A DNA stretch of 64,000 nucleotides from Pseudalkalibacillus decolorationis (GTDB taxonomy: Bacteria > Bacillota > Bacilli > Bacillales > Fictibacillaceae). The stretch lies in the NCBI RefSeq assembly GCF_024609785.1, contig NZ_JANHJQ010000016.1, positions 34,858 to 98,857 of the forward strand, given 5' to 3'. Below, one piece after another: positions 8,337-17,737 of the stretch (position 1 is its first letter; the number at the start of each line of letters is the position of its first letter). Under the pieces are notes generated by a model. That model saw only the letters and a program-made list of their open reading frames with translations, was not told the DNA's origin and made no database searches. The position numbers were made by a program, and so were the translations under genes.

Positions 8337-9800
8337 ATGAGTGTAGAAATCGAGCAAAAGAAGTATCGGAATTTCATAAACGGTGAGTGGGTTCCATCGA
8401 ATACAGGTGAAGTTTTGGAGAGTCGAAATCCAGCAGATGCAGACGAGGTTGTCGGATACGTTCAAAAATCATCAAAAAAAGACCTCGATGACTCCGTAAA
8501 GGCTGCAAAAGGGGCTCTGCGATCTTGGAAAAAACGATCATCAGTAGAACGCGGTCAATACCTTTACAAAGTTGCAGATATCTTAGAAAGTCGCCTTGAT
8601 GAGGTTGCTGAAACGATGACGAGGGAGATGGGTAAAACACTTCCGGAAGCAATGGGAGAGACAGCACGGGGTGTTGCCATTCTCCGGTATTACGCCGGTG
8701 AAGGCATGCATAAAATCGGTGATGTAATTCCTTCTACTGACAATCGTGCATTGTTGTATACAACACGGGCATCACTGGGTGTGGTTGGTGTCATTACGCC
8801 ATGGAACTTCCCAGTTGCAATTCCAATTTGGAAAATGGCTCCTGCTTTGGTTTACGGTAATACAGTTGTGTTGAAACCAGCGAGTGAAACGGCGGTAACA
8901 GCAGCAAAAGTCCTACAATGCTTTCAGGAAGCAGGATTTCCGTCAGGGGCTGTCAACATGGTTACAGGACCAGGTTCAGTGATTGGACAAGCAATTATTG
9001 ACAACAAGGATATCAACGGGATTACATTCACAGGGTCAAACGAGACTGGAAAAAGGATTGGTCAAGGTGCTTTGGCACGCGGAGCCAAGTATCAGCTGGA
9101 AATGGGAGGTAAAAACCCAGTGATTGTATTAGAGGATGCTGATATTGATTTGGCAGTTGAAGCCACCATCAGCGGGGGATTCCGCTCAACGGGGCAAAAG
9201 TGTACGGCGACAAGCCGAGTGATTGTCCATCGCAGTATATACGACCAATTCAAAGAAAAGCTCTTATACCGAATCGATGAAATTACCATTGGGGACGGAA
9301 TGAATGAGGGAATTTGGATGGGTCCTTGTGCGAGTGAGAGCCAATTGAATACGATATTATCTTACATTCAAAAAGGTAAAGAAGAAGGAGCAACATTGAT
9401 TAAGGGAGGTAAGCAATTAACGGATGGTCCATTTGAAAAGGGCTATTTTGTGGAACCCACTGTTTTTGAACATGTAAAACCAGAAATGACAATTGCTCAA
9501 GAAGAGATTTTTGGACCTGTTTTAGCCCTAATGAAAGTGGACAGCATTGAAGAGGCGTTAACGATTGCAAACGATGTGGAGTATGGCCTTAGTGCATCCA
9601 TATTTACAACAAACATACAACATATGCTTTCATTTGTAGATGATATGGAAGCGGGGTTGATTCGGGTTAATGCGGAGAGTGCTGGTGTTGAACTTCAGGC
9701 GCCATTTGGCGGAATGAAACAATCAAGTTCCCATTCTAGGGAACAAGGCCAAGCAGCTATTGAATTTTTCACCTCTATAAAAACAGTCTTTATAAAGTGA
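8337..9800 (+). CDS. 2,5-dioxovalerate (alpha-ketoglutarate semialdehyde) dehydrogenase
   Basis: A 487-residue NAD(P)-dependent aldehyde dehydrogenase. The general base is Glu255 in LEMGGKNP and the catalytic Cys289 sits in [10 protein letters not shown]. The [10 protein letters not shown] and [10 protein letters not shown] cofactor segments are intact. In the KdgD pathway it would oxidise 2,5-dioxopentanoate to 2-oxoglutarate, as the YcbD-type enzyme does. The frame is open upstream to 8271, but GGGGGAAG lies just before the ATG at 8337, which also starts where family members start. It is 94 nt downstream of kdgD in the same operon. Confidence 0.9.
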   Translation: MSVEIEQKKYRNFINGEWVPSNTGEVLESRNPADADEVVGYVQKSSKKDLDDSVKAAKGALRSWKKRSSVERGQYLYKVADILESRLDEVAETMTREMGKTLPEAMGETARGVAILRYYAGEGMHKIGDVIPSTDNRALLYTTRASLGVVGVITPWNFPVAIPIWKMAPALVYGNTVVLKPASETAVTAAKVLQCFQEAGFPSGAVNMVTGPGSVIGQAIIDNKDINGITFTGSNETGKRIGQGALARGAKYQLEMGGKNPVIVLEDADIDLAVEATISGGFRSTGQKCTATSRVIVHRSIYDQFKEKLLYRIDEITIGDGMNEGIWMGPCASESQLNTILSYIQKGKEEGATLIKGGKQLTDGPFEKGYFVEPTVFEHVKPEMTIAQEEIFGPVLALMKVDSIEEALTIANDVEYGLSASIFTTNIQHMLSFVDDMEAGLIRVNAESAGVELQAPFGGMKQSSSHSREQGQAAIEFFTSIKTVFIK

Positions 9801-9858
9801 TAAGAAATTACGAACTCTATCATTCTTTTAGACAATTAAATGAAAACAGGTGATGCTC

Positions 9859-10872
9859 ATGATGAAAGTATCGATTACGGCAAACACATTCGAATTAACA
9901 GACGGTGATTTAAAACAAATGAGTCAGTTAGGTGTTGACTGTATCGACTTTGGGAACGGCGCTTCATTTCCAGGCGTTAAGGAAGAAGGTTACCCTGATC
10001 TCGATGAATTGTTAAAGCAAAAACGGCGAATTCGTTCATGGGGAATGGATATAAACCGCGTAACACTTCCAGATATAACAGATTCATTTATGCAGGGTGA
10101 ACCAGGGAGCGAACAGCAGGTTGAAAACAGTGTGAATGCTATAAAGGTGTTTGGAGAAGCAGGAATCAAGATTGTGAGACAACGATTTGCAGGAGATGTA
10201 ATCCACGGTCTAACCACTACTTATCAAGCAGTACAGAGAGGTGGAGCTATATCAAGAGGTGAAAGCCTGGGATTTACTAAGGTGAAGCCTGAAACGCCAA
10301 CACTTGGAGAAGCACAGTTATGGCGTGATAAATTCCGTGAAGTCTATAAAAGAACTGTTCCGGTTGCTGAGGATTATGGTGTCAAAATTGCGATGCATCC
10401 ATCGGACACACCTAACCATGACACTCCTTTTGGAGGATTAGGACTCCACCGTATCATTGATGAATTCCCAAATAAAAATGTTGGTTATATTTATTGCGTT
10501 GGGACAAGAGCTGAAGAAGGCGGCAGTTCGCTCGTATTGGATGAAATCAATCACTATGGGCGCAAAGGTAGGTTATTCTTGATTCATTTCAGAAATGTAA
10601 GGGGAAGTTTACCGACGGCTGGAGGTTTCGAGGAAGCTTTGCTGGATGATGGAGACATGAACATGTTTAAGATCATTTTGGAACTTCGAAAGGTCGGCTA
10701 TGACGGATGTCTTAATCCAGATCATGTACCGCTTATGGAAGGTGATAATCCAGATATGAATAAGAACTGGGCAAACTCGAATATTGGCTGGAGTTACTCA
10801 AGTATCGGATTTGCCTATTCAATCGGCTACATTAAGGCTTTACTAGCAGCATTAGTAGAATTTGAGAGATAA
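9859..10872 (+). CDS. Mannonate dehydratase (UxuA)-like TIM-barrel protein
   Basis: A protein of about 337 residues related to UxuA. The metal and substrate motifs of that family are visible: AMHPSDTP, YCVGTRAEEG, IHFRNVRG, DDGDMNMF and NPDHVPL. The protein fits the shorter members of the family. The start lies among closely spaced GTG/ATG codons; AGGTGAT favours ATG 9859 or 9862. UxuA dehydrates D-mannonate to 2-keto-3-deoxygluconate, but here the neighbours are KdgD and dioxovalerate dehydrogenase. An aldarate or related sugar diacid is therefore a plausible alternative substrate (inference). No GudD/GarD enolase-family dehydratase is present in the window. Confidence 0.8.
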   Translation: MMKVSITANTFELTDGDLKQMSQLGVDCIDFGNGASFPGVKEEGYPDLDELLKQKRRIRSWGMDINRVTLPDITDSFMQGEPGSEQQVENSVNAIKVFGEAGIKIVRQRFAGDVIHGLTTTYQAVQRGGAISRGESLGFTKVKPETPTLGEAQLWRDKFREVYKRTVPVAEDYGVKIAMHPSDTPNHDTPFGGLGLHRIIDEFPNKNVGYIYCVGTRAEEGGSSLVLDEINHYGRKGRLFLIHFRNVRGSLPTAGGFEEALLDDGDMNMFKIILELRKVGYDGCLNPDHVPLMEGDNPDMNKNWANSNIGWSYSSIGFAYSIGYIKALLAALVEFER

Positions 10873-11042
10873 TTATCCATTAATAAAGAAATAGATTAAT
10901 AGAAAAAGACATTTATGAAAGGTTGGAAACACTGAAACCTTTAGGGAGGTGAGATAGGCAGGTATATCGGAAAGCTTGCATCCCGATAAAGTTTATATGT
11001 TGGTACGCTTAATTAATAATAATTTAAGGAGGGTGTCTTAAG

Positions 11043-12065
11043 TTGAAAAAACTCTTTTCATTTGTCCTAGTCTTATTATTAGTAGCAGGAGCTCTTGCTG
11101 CATGTTCAAGCCAAGAATCAGCATCAAGTAAAAGTACTTCTGGGGAATCATCAGGAACTTCCGAAAATGATGATGGTAAATTCCCGAACAAGCCTATTAA
11201 TGTCATCGTGGCATACGATGCAGGAGGGGGAACGGATACAACAGCGCGTACATTACAACCTTATCTCGAAAAAGAATTAGGGGTACCGGTGAATGTTATC
11301 AATAAACCAGGCGGCAGTGGCTGGGTTGGCTGGACCGAAATCGCCAATGCCGAACCTGATGGTTACACAATAGGATATCTTAATTCTCCAAATTTTGCAA
11401 GTGGATTGGTTAATCCGACAATGCAACGTGGTATTGATTTAGACAGCTTCACAATATTGGCAAATCATGTAGCAGACCCCGGGGCAATCGTCATCCGAGC
11501 AGATGAGGACCGTTTTACAAATTTCAAAGAATTAATAGATTATGCAAAGAAACATGAACTAACAACTACCGCAACTGGTGTAGCAGGGGATGACCACTTA
11601 GTTACATTGAAATTGAATCAGAAACTCGACACGAAATTTCGGGCTATTCAATTTGAAGGAACAGCTGAATCAAGATCTTCATTCTTAGGTGGACATGTTG
11701 ATGTGTTAATAACTAGTGTAGGTGAAGCTTATTCAATGCACCAGAACAATCAACTTAAAGTAGTTGCTATAACTGCAAAGGAAAAGTCATCTTTTTTGTC
11801 TGATGTTCCTACTGTTAAAGAGGCTGGTTTTGATGAAATCATTTCCCAGTCGACAAGAGGGTTGGTAGCTCCTAAAGGATTACCTGAGGAAAAAGTGGAA
11901 ATTCTGCAAGACGCGTTAGAAAAAGCGATCAATAATACTGAACATCAGAAAAAAATGAAAGAACTAGGTACCCAGGTTCTCTACGCTAATGGAGATGAAT
12001 ATTTGAAGTTATTACAACAGGATATAGAAGACGTAAAAGGATTAAAAGATTTACTAGGGTGGTAA
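11043..12065 (+). CDS. tctC: Tripartite tricarboxylate transporter substrate-binding lipoprotein (TctC/Bug family)
   Basis: A 340-residue extracytoplasmic binding protein. It starts with TTG (AAGGAGGG upstream) and a lipoprotein signal peptide ending in the lipobox LAAC, followed by a Ser/Glu-rich linker. The mature domain has the Bug-family features FPNKPINVIV, DAGGGTDTTAR and the NKPGGSGWVG loop. Members bind carboxylated organic acids. It lies directly after the catabolic genes, so an aldarate or a similar diacid is the likely ligand. A terminator-like hairpin separates it from tctB, giving the usual excess of binding protein. Confidence 0.9.
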   Translation: MKKLFSFVLVLLLVAGALAACSSQESASSKSTSGESSGTSENDDGKFPNKPINVIVAYDAGGGTDTTARTLQPYLEKELGVPVNVINKPGGSGWVGWTEIANAEPDGYTIGYLNSPNFASGLVNPTMQRGIDLDSFTILANHVADPGAIVIRADEDRFTNFKELIDYAKKHELTTTATGVAGDDHLVTLKLNQKLDTKFRAIQFEGTAESRSSFLGGHVDVLITSVGEAYSMHQNNQLKVVAITAKEKSSFLSDVPTVKEAGFDEIISQSTRGLVAPKGLPEEKVEILQDALEKAINNTEHQKKMKELGTQVLYANGDEYLKLLQQDIEDVKGLKDLLGW

Positions 12066-12070
12066 TTCTT

Positions 12071-12106
12071 AGATAACCGGGTTTCTTTAGCCCGGGTATC
12101 TTTTTA
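12071..12106 (+). terminator. Partial terminator between tctC and tctB
   Basis: GATAACCGGG / CCCGGGTATC (one mismatch) is followed by TTTTT. It lies inside the operon and probably sets differential expression. Confidence 0.7.
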
Positions 12107-12143
12107 AAATAGGACTTTATTATTGGAAGGGAGTTGCTTTGGG

Positions 12144-12596
12144 GTGGGAAACTTTGGAGTGTGGATTGGAATTTTCATCCTATCGATTGCATGTTTTATA
12201 TTTTGGTCATCTCAGCCTTTGCAATATTACGGAGAATATGGTCCTGGCCCAGGTCTGTTCCCAACCTGGCTTAGTGGTGTACTTGCACTGCTTTCAATAT
12301 TGTACATTATTGATTGCTTAAGGAAAGAAAATAGAATTTCATTCTCAAATGTAATTCCTAAAGGAAAGGTACTATTTCGAGTATTAACAGTTGTTGCGTC
12401 CATTGTGGTTTTCATATTGATCGCTCCATGGACGGGTTATCTGATTGCCGGTATCATCGTTACGATTATCATGCTTCTTCCTGATTTCAAATGGTATTCT
12501 TCACTTGCAATTTCAACGATAGTAACATTCGCATTGTTTTTTATTTTTAAAACATTACTAGATATTCCGTTGCCGGTAAACGCATTCGGTTGGTAA
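12144..12596 (+). CDS. tctB: Tripartite tricarboxylate transporter small membrane subunit (TctB)
   Basis: About 150 residues with four hydrophobic segments and the family feature GPGPGLFPTWLS after the first segment. The open frame extends to a TTG at 12123, but GGAAGGGAG lies 10 nt before the GTG at 12144, giving the start GNFGVWIG, which fits TctB proteins. It forms the permease with TctA, whose gene starts 13 nt downstream. Confidence 0.88.
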   Translation: MGNFGVWIGIFILSIACFIFWSSQPLQYYGEYGPGPGLFPTWLSGVLALLSILYIIDCLRKENRISFSNVIPKGKVLFRVLTVVASIVVFILIAPWTGYLIAGIIVTIIMLLPDFKWYSSLAISTIVTFALFFIFKTLLDIPLPVNAFGW

Positions 12597-12609
12597 AGGA
12601 GGGAGAAAC

Positions 12610-14115
12610 GTGGACGCATTCAATTTATTGATGTCAGGATTCGAGATCGCGCTTACATGGGAAAATTTATTGTATTGTTTAATTGGGGTTTCAATAGGAA
12701 TGATGGTCGGTATTTTACCAGGATTAGGTCCAAGTGCGGGTACAGCTCTTCTTATTCCGATGACCTTCGGAATGGACCCTATCTCAGCGATTGTCATGCT
12801 GTCCGGGATTTTTTATGGATCCATGTATGGCGGTACCATTACAACGGTTTTGGTCAATGTTCCGGGGGAGGCAGCTTCGGTTATAACAAGTTTAGATGGG
12901 TATCCGATGGCAAAACAAGGTCGTGCAGGTGTCGCGCTTGGAATATCTGCAATTGGCTCTTTCATTGGGGGAACGGTTGCGATCATCGGCGTTGCAGTAG
13001 TCGCTCCTCAACTAGTAAAGTTTGCATTGGCTTTCGGACCTCCTGAGTTTTTTGCCTTGATTGTATTTGGTATGACGATGGTTGTAGGTCTTGCCGGAAA
13101 ATCAATCATTCGTGGTTCGATTGCGGTGGTGCTAGGTTTAGTGTTGGCGATGGTCGGCATGGCGCCAGGTTCTGGAGTTGTTAGGTTTTCATTCGGGATC
13201 CCACATCTTATCGACGGTTTGAATTTTGTTACGATCGCGATGGGCTTGTTTGGCCTCTCAGAAATATTGTTAGGTATTGAGCAACAAATGAAAAAACCTG
13301 AAAAGCCTCCAGTTGTGAAAGGGCTTTTTCCTTCCCGTAAAGAGTTGAGACCATCACTCATGTCGATTGGAAGGGGTACGGGGTTAGGTTTTTTCATGGG
13401 GCTCATACCAGGAACAAGTTCTGTCGTTCCAGCACTTATGTCTTACTCGATAGAAAAACGAATTTCCAAGGATCCTAAACGATTTGGAAATGGTGCAATT
13501 GAGGGAGTTGCCGGACCTGAGACAGCCAATAACTCTTTTTGCGGCGGTGCTTTGATTCCTCTATTTTTACTAGGAATTCCTAGCTCAGCAACAATGGCCG
13601 TATTGTTAGGAGCCTTCATCTTACATGGCCTTCAACCTGGACCGACATTGTTTGTACGTCATCCCGATTTTGTATGGGCAGTCATCGCAAGTATGTTCAT
13701 CGGAAACTTGCTTTTATTATTCATGAATTTACCGATGGCCAAAATGTGGGCAAAAGTTGCAAGTGTTCCATTTAAACTATTATTTCCGATTATTATTGCC
13801 ATCTCTATTGTCGGAACATATTCCATTAGTAACAGTCTTTGGGATGTAGGAGGGCTGCTCGTATTTGGTTTATTGGGCTATTTTTTGAAAAAGGCGGATA
13901 TTCCCGTTGCACCAGTAGCTTTAATGTTTATTTTAGGTGACCTGATGGAAAAGTCGCTGCTCCAGTCATTAGCTTTATACAAAGGAGACTTCTTCGCAAT
14001 ATTTACCCGACCATTATCCGGAACATTATTGGCACTGTCAGTGTTGGTGATTACTCTAAGTATTGTTGCCGGATTTAAAAGTAAAAAAGATAACTTAGTA
14101 GATGTCGAAGCGTAA
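12610..14115 (+). CDS. tctA: Tripartite tricarboxylate transporter large membrane subunit (TctA)
   Basis: A 501-residue polytopic permease subunit with about 10-12 transmembrane segments. TctA signatures are GILPGLGPSAGTALLIP near residue 35, MYGGTITTVLVNVPGEAAS near 75-92, and the repeat-related GLIPGTSSVVPALMSY and GIPSSATMAVLLGA in the second half. The start is GTG with GGAGGGAG upstream. It ends the aldarate-type operon. Cation-coupled uptake with TctC and TctB is known for the family. Confidence 0.93.
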   Translation: MDAFNLLMSGFEIALTWENLLYCLIGVSIGMMVGILPGLGPSAGTALLIPMTFGMDPISAIVMLSGIFYGSMYGGTITTVLVNVPGEAASVITSLDGYPMAKQGRAGVALGISAIGSFIGGTVAIIGVAVVAPQLVKFALAFGPPEFFALIVFGMTMVVGLAGKSIIRGSIAVVLGLVLAMVGMAPGSGVVRFSFGIPHLIDGLNFVTIAMGLFGLSEILLGIEQQMKKPEKPPVVKGLFPSRKELRPSLMSIGRGTGLGFFMGLIPGTSSVVPALMSYSIEKRISKDPKRFGNGAIEGVAGPETANNSFCGGALIPLFLLGIPSSATMAVLLGAFILHGLQPGPTLFVRHPDFVWAVIASMFIGNLLLLFMNLPMAKMWAKVASVPFKLLFPIIIAISIVGTYSISNSLWDVGGLLVFGLLGYFLKKADIPVAPVALMFILGDLMEKSLLQSLALYKGDFFAIFTRPLSGTLLALSVLVITLSIVAGFKSKKDNLVDVEA

Positions 14116-14454
14116 ACTGTTACTGGTTGCATATTGTTATTTTCAGAATATAGAGTAGCAAAAATAAATCCCTATGATAGATAAAGTAAGTTTTTTCTTT
14201 AAACTATCATAGGGTTGTCTATAATAAATATCCGGATGATGATTGTTAGTATCTTTTTATATTGCGTTGCCAAAGATTGAGGCCAGTAATCAAATAATTT
14301 CAATTTGGAAACCTTCTTATTACCGTTTATTATTTGTAAACAGGAGGAAACCATACAATTTATCATAAAAGCCCTAAAGTCATTTATTTATTTTTTCACC
14401 CATTTCATCATATCTATTTCGTAATTGGTAAATAATATCCAATAGGTGATGATA
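14116..14454. other. Intergenic region with a long-loop hairpin
   Basis: CCCTATGATAG at 14170-14180 pairs with CTATCATAGGG at 14204-14214. No clear T-run follows immediately, although a T-run is in the loop. It probably terminates the tct operon. The remainder holds no gene I can support. Confidence 0.45.
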
Positions 14455-15453
14455 ATGGATAAATTAAAACTCACATCTTCCGAAATAGGAACACTGTGGG
14501 GAGAGTATGTAAACGGAACAATGACAGATGTAGTAATAAGATATATGTTCTCTATTATTGAAGATGAATCGATAAAAAATATTTTTGAGGACGCTATCAA
14601 AACATTCGAAAAACAAAAGAAACAAATCGTAACCTTTATGGAGAACGAGGGATTTCCCGTTCCAATTGGATTTACTGAATCTGACCTCAATAAAGGTGCA
14701 GAAAGATTATTCACTGATATTTTTTGCTTAACTTATTTACATATCATGACTTTGCATAGTATGCTCGGACATACCACTGCATTAGGTGTTTCTGTTAGAA
14801 AAGACTTAAGGGATTTTTACGATTCATGCGATAATGATGGGAAAAAAATGTATCATCAAACTATTGAATTGTTGCTTGAGAAAGGGAATTTTCAAAGAGA
14901 TCCTTTATTTTACCCTGCCGTGAACCCTGAAATTATTTCTAGCCAAGATTTTACAGATGGTTTGTTTGGAAAAGGAAGACGTTTATCTGCACCAGAAATT
15001 ATAAGTATTTCTTTCAACCTTAAAAAAAGTATTATGGCTAAAACTCTTTCTATCGGATTTAGTCAAGTCACTCAAACAAAAGAAGTAAGAAAGTTTTTAG
15101 AGCATTCCGAGAAAACGGCGGATGAACAAATACAATCCCTTTCAGATATCATGCATTCGGATAATTTACCAATTCCTAAATCATGGGAAACGGAAGTGAC
15201 AACTTCAACGGACTCTCCCTTTTCCGATAAGTTAATGTTGTATCATATTGGTTTCCTGTTTCAAGCTGCACAATCATATCACGGGGCAGGTTTAGCTTCA
15301 GCCATGCGAACAGACCTTGTAAAGACTTATGAAAGCGCTATTCTAAAAAATCTAATGGTAACAAAAAAGTGGTTTAATCTTATGGTACAAAATAAATGGT
15401 TAGAACAACCACCACTTGCTCCTAATAGAAAAGAAATTGCAAAAGAAAAGTAA
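14455..15453 (+). CDS. DUF3231 family protein (second of two)
   Basis: About 332 residues, with the same two-unit helical architecture as the protein at 3717-4739. It shares the openings SSEIGTLWGEYVNGTM and GFPVPIGFTESDLNKGA, and the second-unit segment TDSPFSDKLMLYHIGF. AGGTGAT precedes the ATG at 14455, so that codon is preferred over upstream GTG/ATG. Function is unknown. Its composition is more AT-rich than the first copy, so the two are old paralogues or came in separately. Confidence 0.82.
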   Translation: MDKLKLTSSEIGTLWGEYVNGTMTDVVIRYMFSIIEDESIKNIFEDAIKTFEKQKKQIVTFMENEGFPVPIGFTESDLNKGAERLFTDIFCLTYLHIMTLHSMLGHTTALGVSVRKDLRDFYDSCDNDGKKMYHQTIELLLEKGNFQRDPLFYPAVNPEIISSQDFTDGLFGKGRRLSAPEIISISFNLKKSIMAKTLSIGFSQVTQTKEVRKFLEHSEKTADEQIQSLSDIMHSDNLPIPKSWETEVTTSTDSPFSDKLMLYHIGFLFQAAQSYHGAGLASAMRTDLVKTYESAILKNLMVTKKWFNLMVQNKWLEQPPLAPNRKEIAKEK

Positions 15454-15479
15454 TTAAAAAAACATCCTCTATTTTAATC

Positions 15480-15508
15480 TTGCAACAGAAAGAATCTTCT
15501 GTTATATT
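15480..15508 (+). promoter_or_regulatory. Sigma-A promoter for the riboswitch-dapA transcript
   Basis: TTGCAA (15480-15485) and TATATT (15503-15508) are separated by 17 nt. Transcription would start near 15515, just before the riboswitch aptamer. Confidence 0.65.
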
Positions 15509-15543
15509 ACAATCAATTAAATATTTTCTTACTTCAATATCTT

Positions 15544-15727
15544 TTGAAGTGAGGATAGAGGAGCAAAGACCATTAGTACACATTGTGAGGATAATGAGAT
15601 CCATTGACCATTGTGGAAAGGGGAATTTGCCGAAGCGGAAAGAATCTCATGTTCTTGAAGCTGGTTCTGCTATTGAATAAATACAGGACTGTCATATAGG
15701 AAACTATATGGAGGGCTATCTTACGCA
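15544..15727 (+). promoter_or_regulatory. Lysine riboswitch (L-box)
   Basis: Conserved blocks of the lysine aptamer appear in order: GTGAGGATAGAGGAGC, GGAAAGGGGA, GCCGAAGC, GAATAAATACAGGACTGTC, and the closing GGAGGGCTATCTTACGC. These match the L-box upstream of lysC in B. subtilis. The P5-type arm ATATAGGAAACTATAT is intact. A terminator follows at 15761-15790 and dapA after that. Lysine binding should therefore terminate transcription before dapA. Confidence 0.93.
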
Positions 15728-15760
15728 CGGGAACGATTTTTGATAAATATTGTTTCTACT

Positions 15761-15790
15761 GCAACAACGAACCCTCGTTGTTGCTTTTTT
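15761..15790 (+). terminator. Riboswitch-controlled terminator
   Basis: The stem GCAACAACGA / TCGTTGTTGC is followed by TTTTTT. It is the expression platform of the lysine riboswitch. Confidence 0.88.
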
Positions 15791-15857
15791 GCGTTACATT
15801 TGAATGGCCTTAACCCCCTCTATTTTTTTAAAAAAATTATGTAAAGGGTGTGAAGTT

Positions 15858-16751
15858 ATGAATTTCGGCCAAGTTTTAACAGCAATGGTTACCCCATTTG
15901 ATCATAATGGTGAGGTTGATTTTAATGCTACGAGAACTTTAGTAAATTATTTAATTACTAATGGATCTGATGGATTAGTTGTAGCTGGAACAACAGGGGA
16001 GTCTCCTACATTAACAACAGAAGAAAAAGTAGATTTGTTTAAATATGTTGTAGACGTTGTTGATGGAAGAGTTCCAATCATAGCTGGAACTGGCTCAAAT
16101 AACACGAAAGCTTCTATCAGCTTAACAAGGCAAGCAGAAGAAGCAGGAGTCGATGGAATTATGCTCGTTACTCCATACTATAACAAACCGTCTCAAGAAG
16201 GATTATTTCAACACTTTAAAGCTATTGCCCAATCAACGCCATTACCGGTAATGCTTTATAATATCCCAGGACGAAGTGTTGTAAACATGTCAGTAGAGAC
16301 GATTGTTAGTCTCTCAAAGATTAACAATATTGTGGCAGTAAAAGAAGCAAGTGGCGACTTAGATGCCATGGCACAAATCATTAGCAAAACACCTAGTGAT
16401 TTTACGTTGTACAGCGGCGATGATGGGTTAACATTACCGGTTTTGGCTATCGGTGGAGCGGGTATTGTTTCGGTTTCCTCACATATCATTGGTAATGAAA
16501 TGCAAGAAATGATCAATAGCTTTAAAAATGGTAATGTCAATGATGCTGCTTCTACACATCGTAAACTTCTCCCAATTATGAAAGCATTATTTGCTGCTCC
16601 AAACCCATCACCAGTAAAATCAGCATTAAATATGAAAGGTTTAAATGTAGGAGATGTCCGCTTACCATTGATCCCTTTAAACAATGAAGAGAAAAGAATA
16701 CTACAAAGAGCTTTACAACCTAGTAACATAGAATCTGTGCTTGTTAAATAA
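15858..16751 (+). CDS. dapA: 4-hydroxy-tetrahydrodipicolinate synthase
   Basis: A 297-residue enzyme, the normal DapA length. It condenses pyruvate with aspartate semialdehyde in the diaminopimelate/lysine pathway. The Schiff-base Lys162 lies in VAVKEASGD, the catalytic tyrosine in MLYNIPGRS, and the TGESPTL pyruvate loop and TGSNNT segment are intact. The frame is open to 15804, but the ATG at 15858 has AAAGGGTGTG before it and gives the standard MNFGQVLTAMVTPF start. A lysine riboswitch precedes it, which confirms the pathway. It is transcribed alone and ends in a strong terminator. It may be a second, inducible dapA copy; that cannot be judged from the window. Confidence 0.94.
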   Translation: MNFGQVLTAMVTPFDHNGEVDFNATRTLVNYLITNGSDGLVVAGTTGESPTLTTEEKVDLFKYVVDVVDGRVPIIAGTGSNNTKASISLTRQAEEAGVDGIMLVTPYYNKPSQEGLFQHFKAIAQSTPLPVMLYNIPGRSVVNMSVETIVSLSKINNIVAVKEASGDLDAMAQIISKTPSDFTLYSGDDGLTLPVLAIGGAGIVSVSSHIIGNEMQEMINSFKNGNVNDAASTHRKLLPIMKALFAAPNPSPVKSALNMKGLNVGDVRLPLIPLNNEEKRILQRALQPSNIESVLVK

Positions 16752-16757
16752 CTAGTA

Positions 16758-16810
16758 AAAAGACCACATTAATAGAGAGAAATAAGTTTCCTCTATTAAT
16801 GTGGTTTTTC
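16758..16810 (+). terminator. Terminator of dapA
   Basis: The stem ACCACATTAATAGAG / CTCTATTAATGTGGT is followed by TTTTT, with a dispersed repeat copy starting 4 nt later. Confidence 0.9.
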
Positions 16811-16813
16811 TTT

Positions 16814-16905
16814 CACGTTAAGAAAGTATAAAAATACTTTCTATAGTATAAGCGCAACTAAGGCTCAGCCAGCGCCAAAGGCTTGGCTTGGCCAAGTTTT
16901 CTTTA
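16814..16905 (-). repeat. Dispersed three-hairpin repeat, copy 3 (divergent)
   Basis: The CACGTTAAG end abuts the dapA terminator. The central part differs from the other copies but still folds: GGCGATCGCC is replaced by GGCTCAGCC, and CTTGGCGCTAGCCAAG by CTTGGCTTGGCCAAG. Both keep their stems. Nothing else is recognised up to 17084. Confidence 0.85.
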
Positions 16906-17084
16906 CCTGCTGGTTCTCATTAATATTATCCCTCAGCCAAATACTACGATCAGCTTAGAGAAGCACTTCAATTATTATTGCAAAAAATAGTATCAAATAA
17001 TTGTGCAATTAACAGACAAATAACCGGAAAATAACATTATACGAGGAATATTTCATAAGTAATTAGGTGTGTTAGTAAATGAAT

Positions 17085-17723
17085 TTAAATTCCTGTTTTT
17101 ATGCCAAAACTTATTAAAATTAAGCCAGCTGATTTTTGGAATGCCTTCTGGAATTTTGAGTTGTTCAACCATTTTTTTACGTAATCAATTAGATAAACAA
17201 GAAATAGAAACCACAATACAGCGAGTAAGGTTAAGATGAAGGCTAATACAATCAATTGCTGGCTTACATTTCCGTTCAAATTGATAAATTGTGGCATGAT
17301 TGTTATATAAACTAAAACAGTCTTTGGATTAAGAATATTATTAAGTAACGCTTGCATAAAGGAATCTTTATTATGCCGATTTGAATACTTCGTAGGTGTA
17401 TTTGCTTGAGCTTGAATTTCTTTTAAAGAAAAAACGCTTTTAGTAAAAAAACTTTTTATCCCTAAATAAATTAAGTAGGCGGCTCCCAAATATTTGATGG
17501 TGCTGAAAAGAATGACGGACTTTGCAATGACAACAGATAAGCCAAGGATCGCAATCAATGTCCAAAACGAAAGTCCCATTGCCATTCCTAGAACCGTATA
17601 ACGGCCGGCGTTTGGACCATAGCTAAGCGTGTTTTTTACAAGTAGCATAGTATCTGCTCCAGGTATGATAACCATCATTGCAACTATTGAGATGTATGTT
17701 AGTAAGTTATCCATGTATTTCAC
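17085..17723 (-). CDS. LysE/RhtB family amino acid exporter
   Basis: A 212-residue inner-membrane protein with about six transmembrane segments. The family motif PGADTMLLVKNTLSYGPNAG lies near residues 20-39, and PKTVLVY marks the second half. Members export lysine, threonine, homoserine or related amino acids; the substrate here is open. It lies 14 nt downstream of the YbaK-like gene on the same strand, so the two are probably co-transcribed. The relic of a MocR-type regulator beyond that gene fits the common LysE-MocR pairing. Confidence 0.88.
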   Translation of the reverse strand: MKYMDNLLTYISIVAMMVIIPGADTMLLVKNTLSYGPNAGRYTVLGMAMGLSFWTLIAILGLSVVIAKSVILFSTIKYLGAAYLIYLGIKSFFTKSVFSLKEIQAQANTPTKYSNRHNKDSFMQALLNNILNPKTVLVYITIMPQFINLNGNVSQQLIVLAFILTLLAVLWFLFLVYLIDYVKKWLNNSKFQKAFQKSAGLILISFGIKTGI

Positions 17724-17737
17724 AGCTCTTTTCTATT

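Noticed and set aside
13008-13406. Minus-strand open frame inside tctA
   Set aside because: It is the mirror of a strongly supported TctA coding frame and has no ribosome binding site or recognisable motif.
16256-16729. Minus-strand 157-codon frame inside dapA
   Set aside because: DapA on the plus strand has all its catalytic residues and a riboswitch; the antisense frame has no family features.
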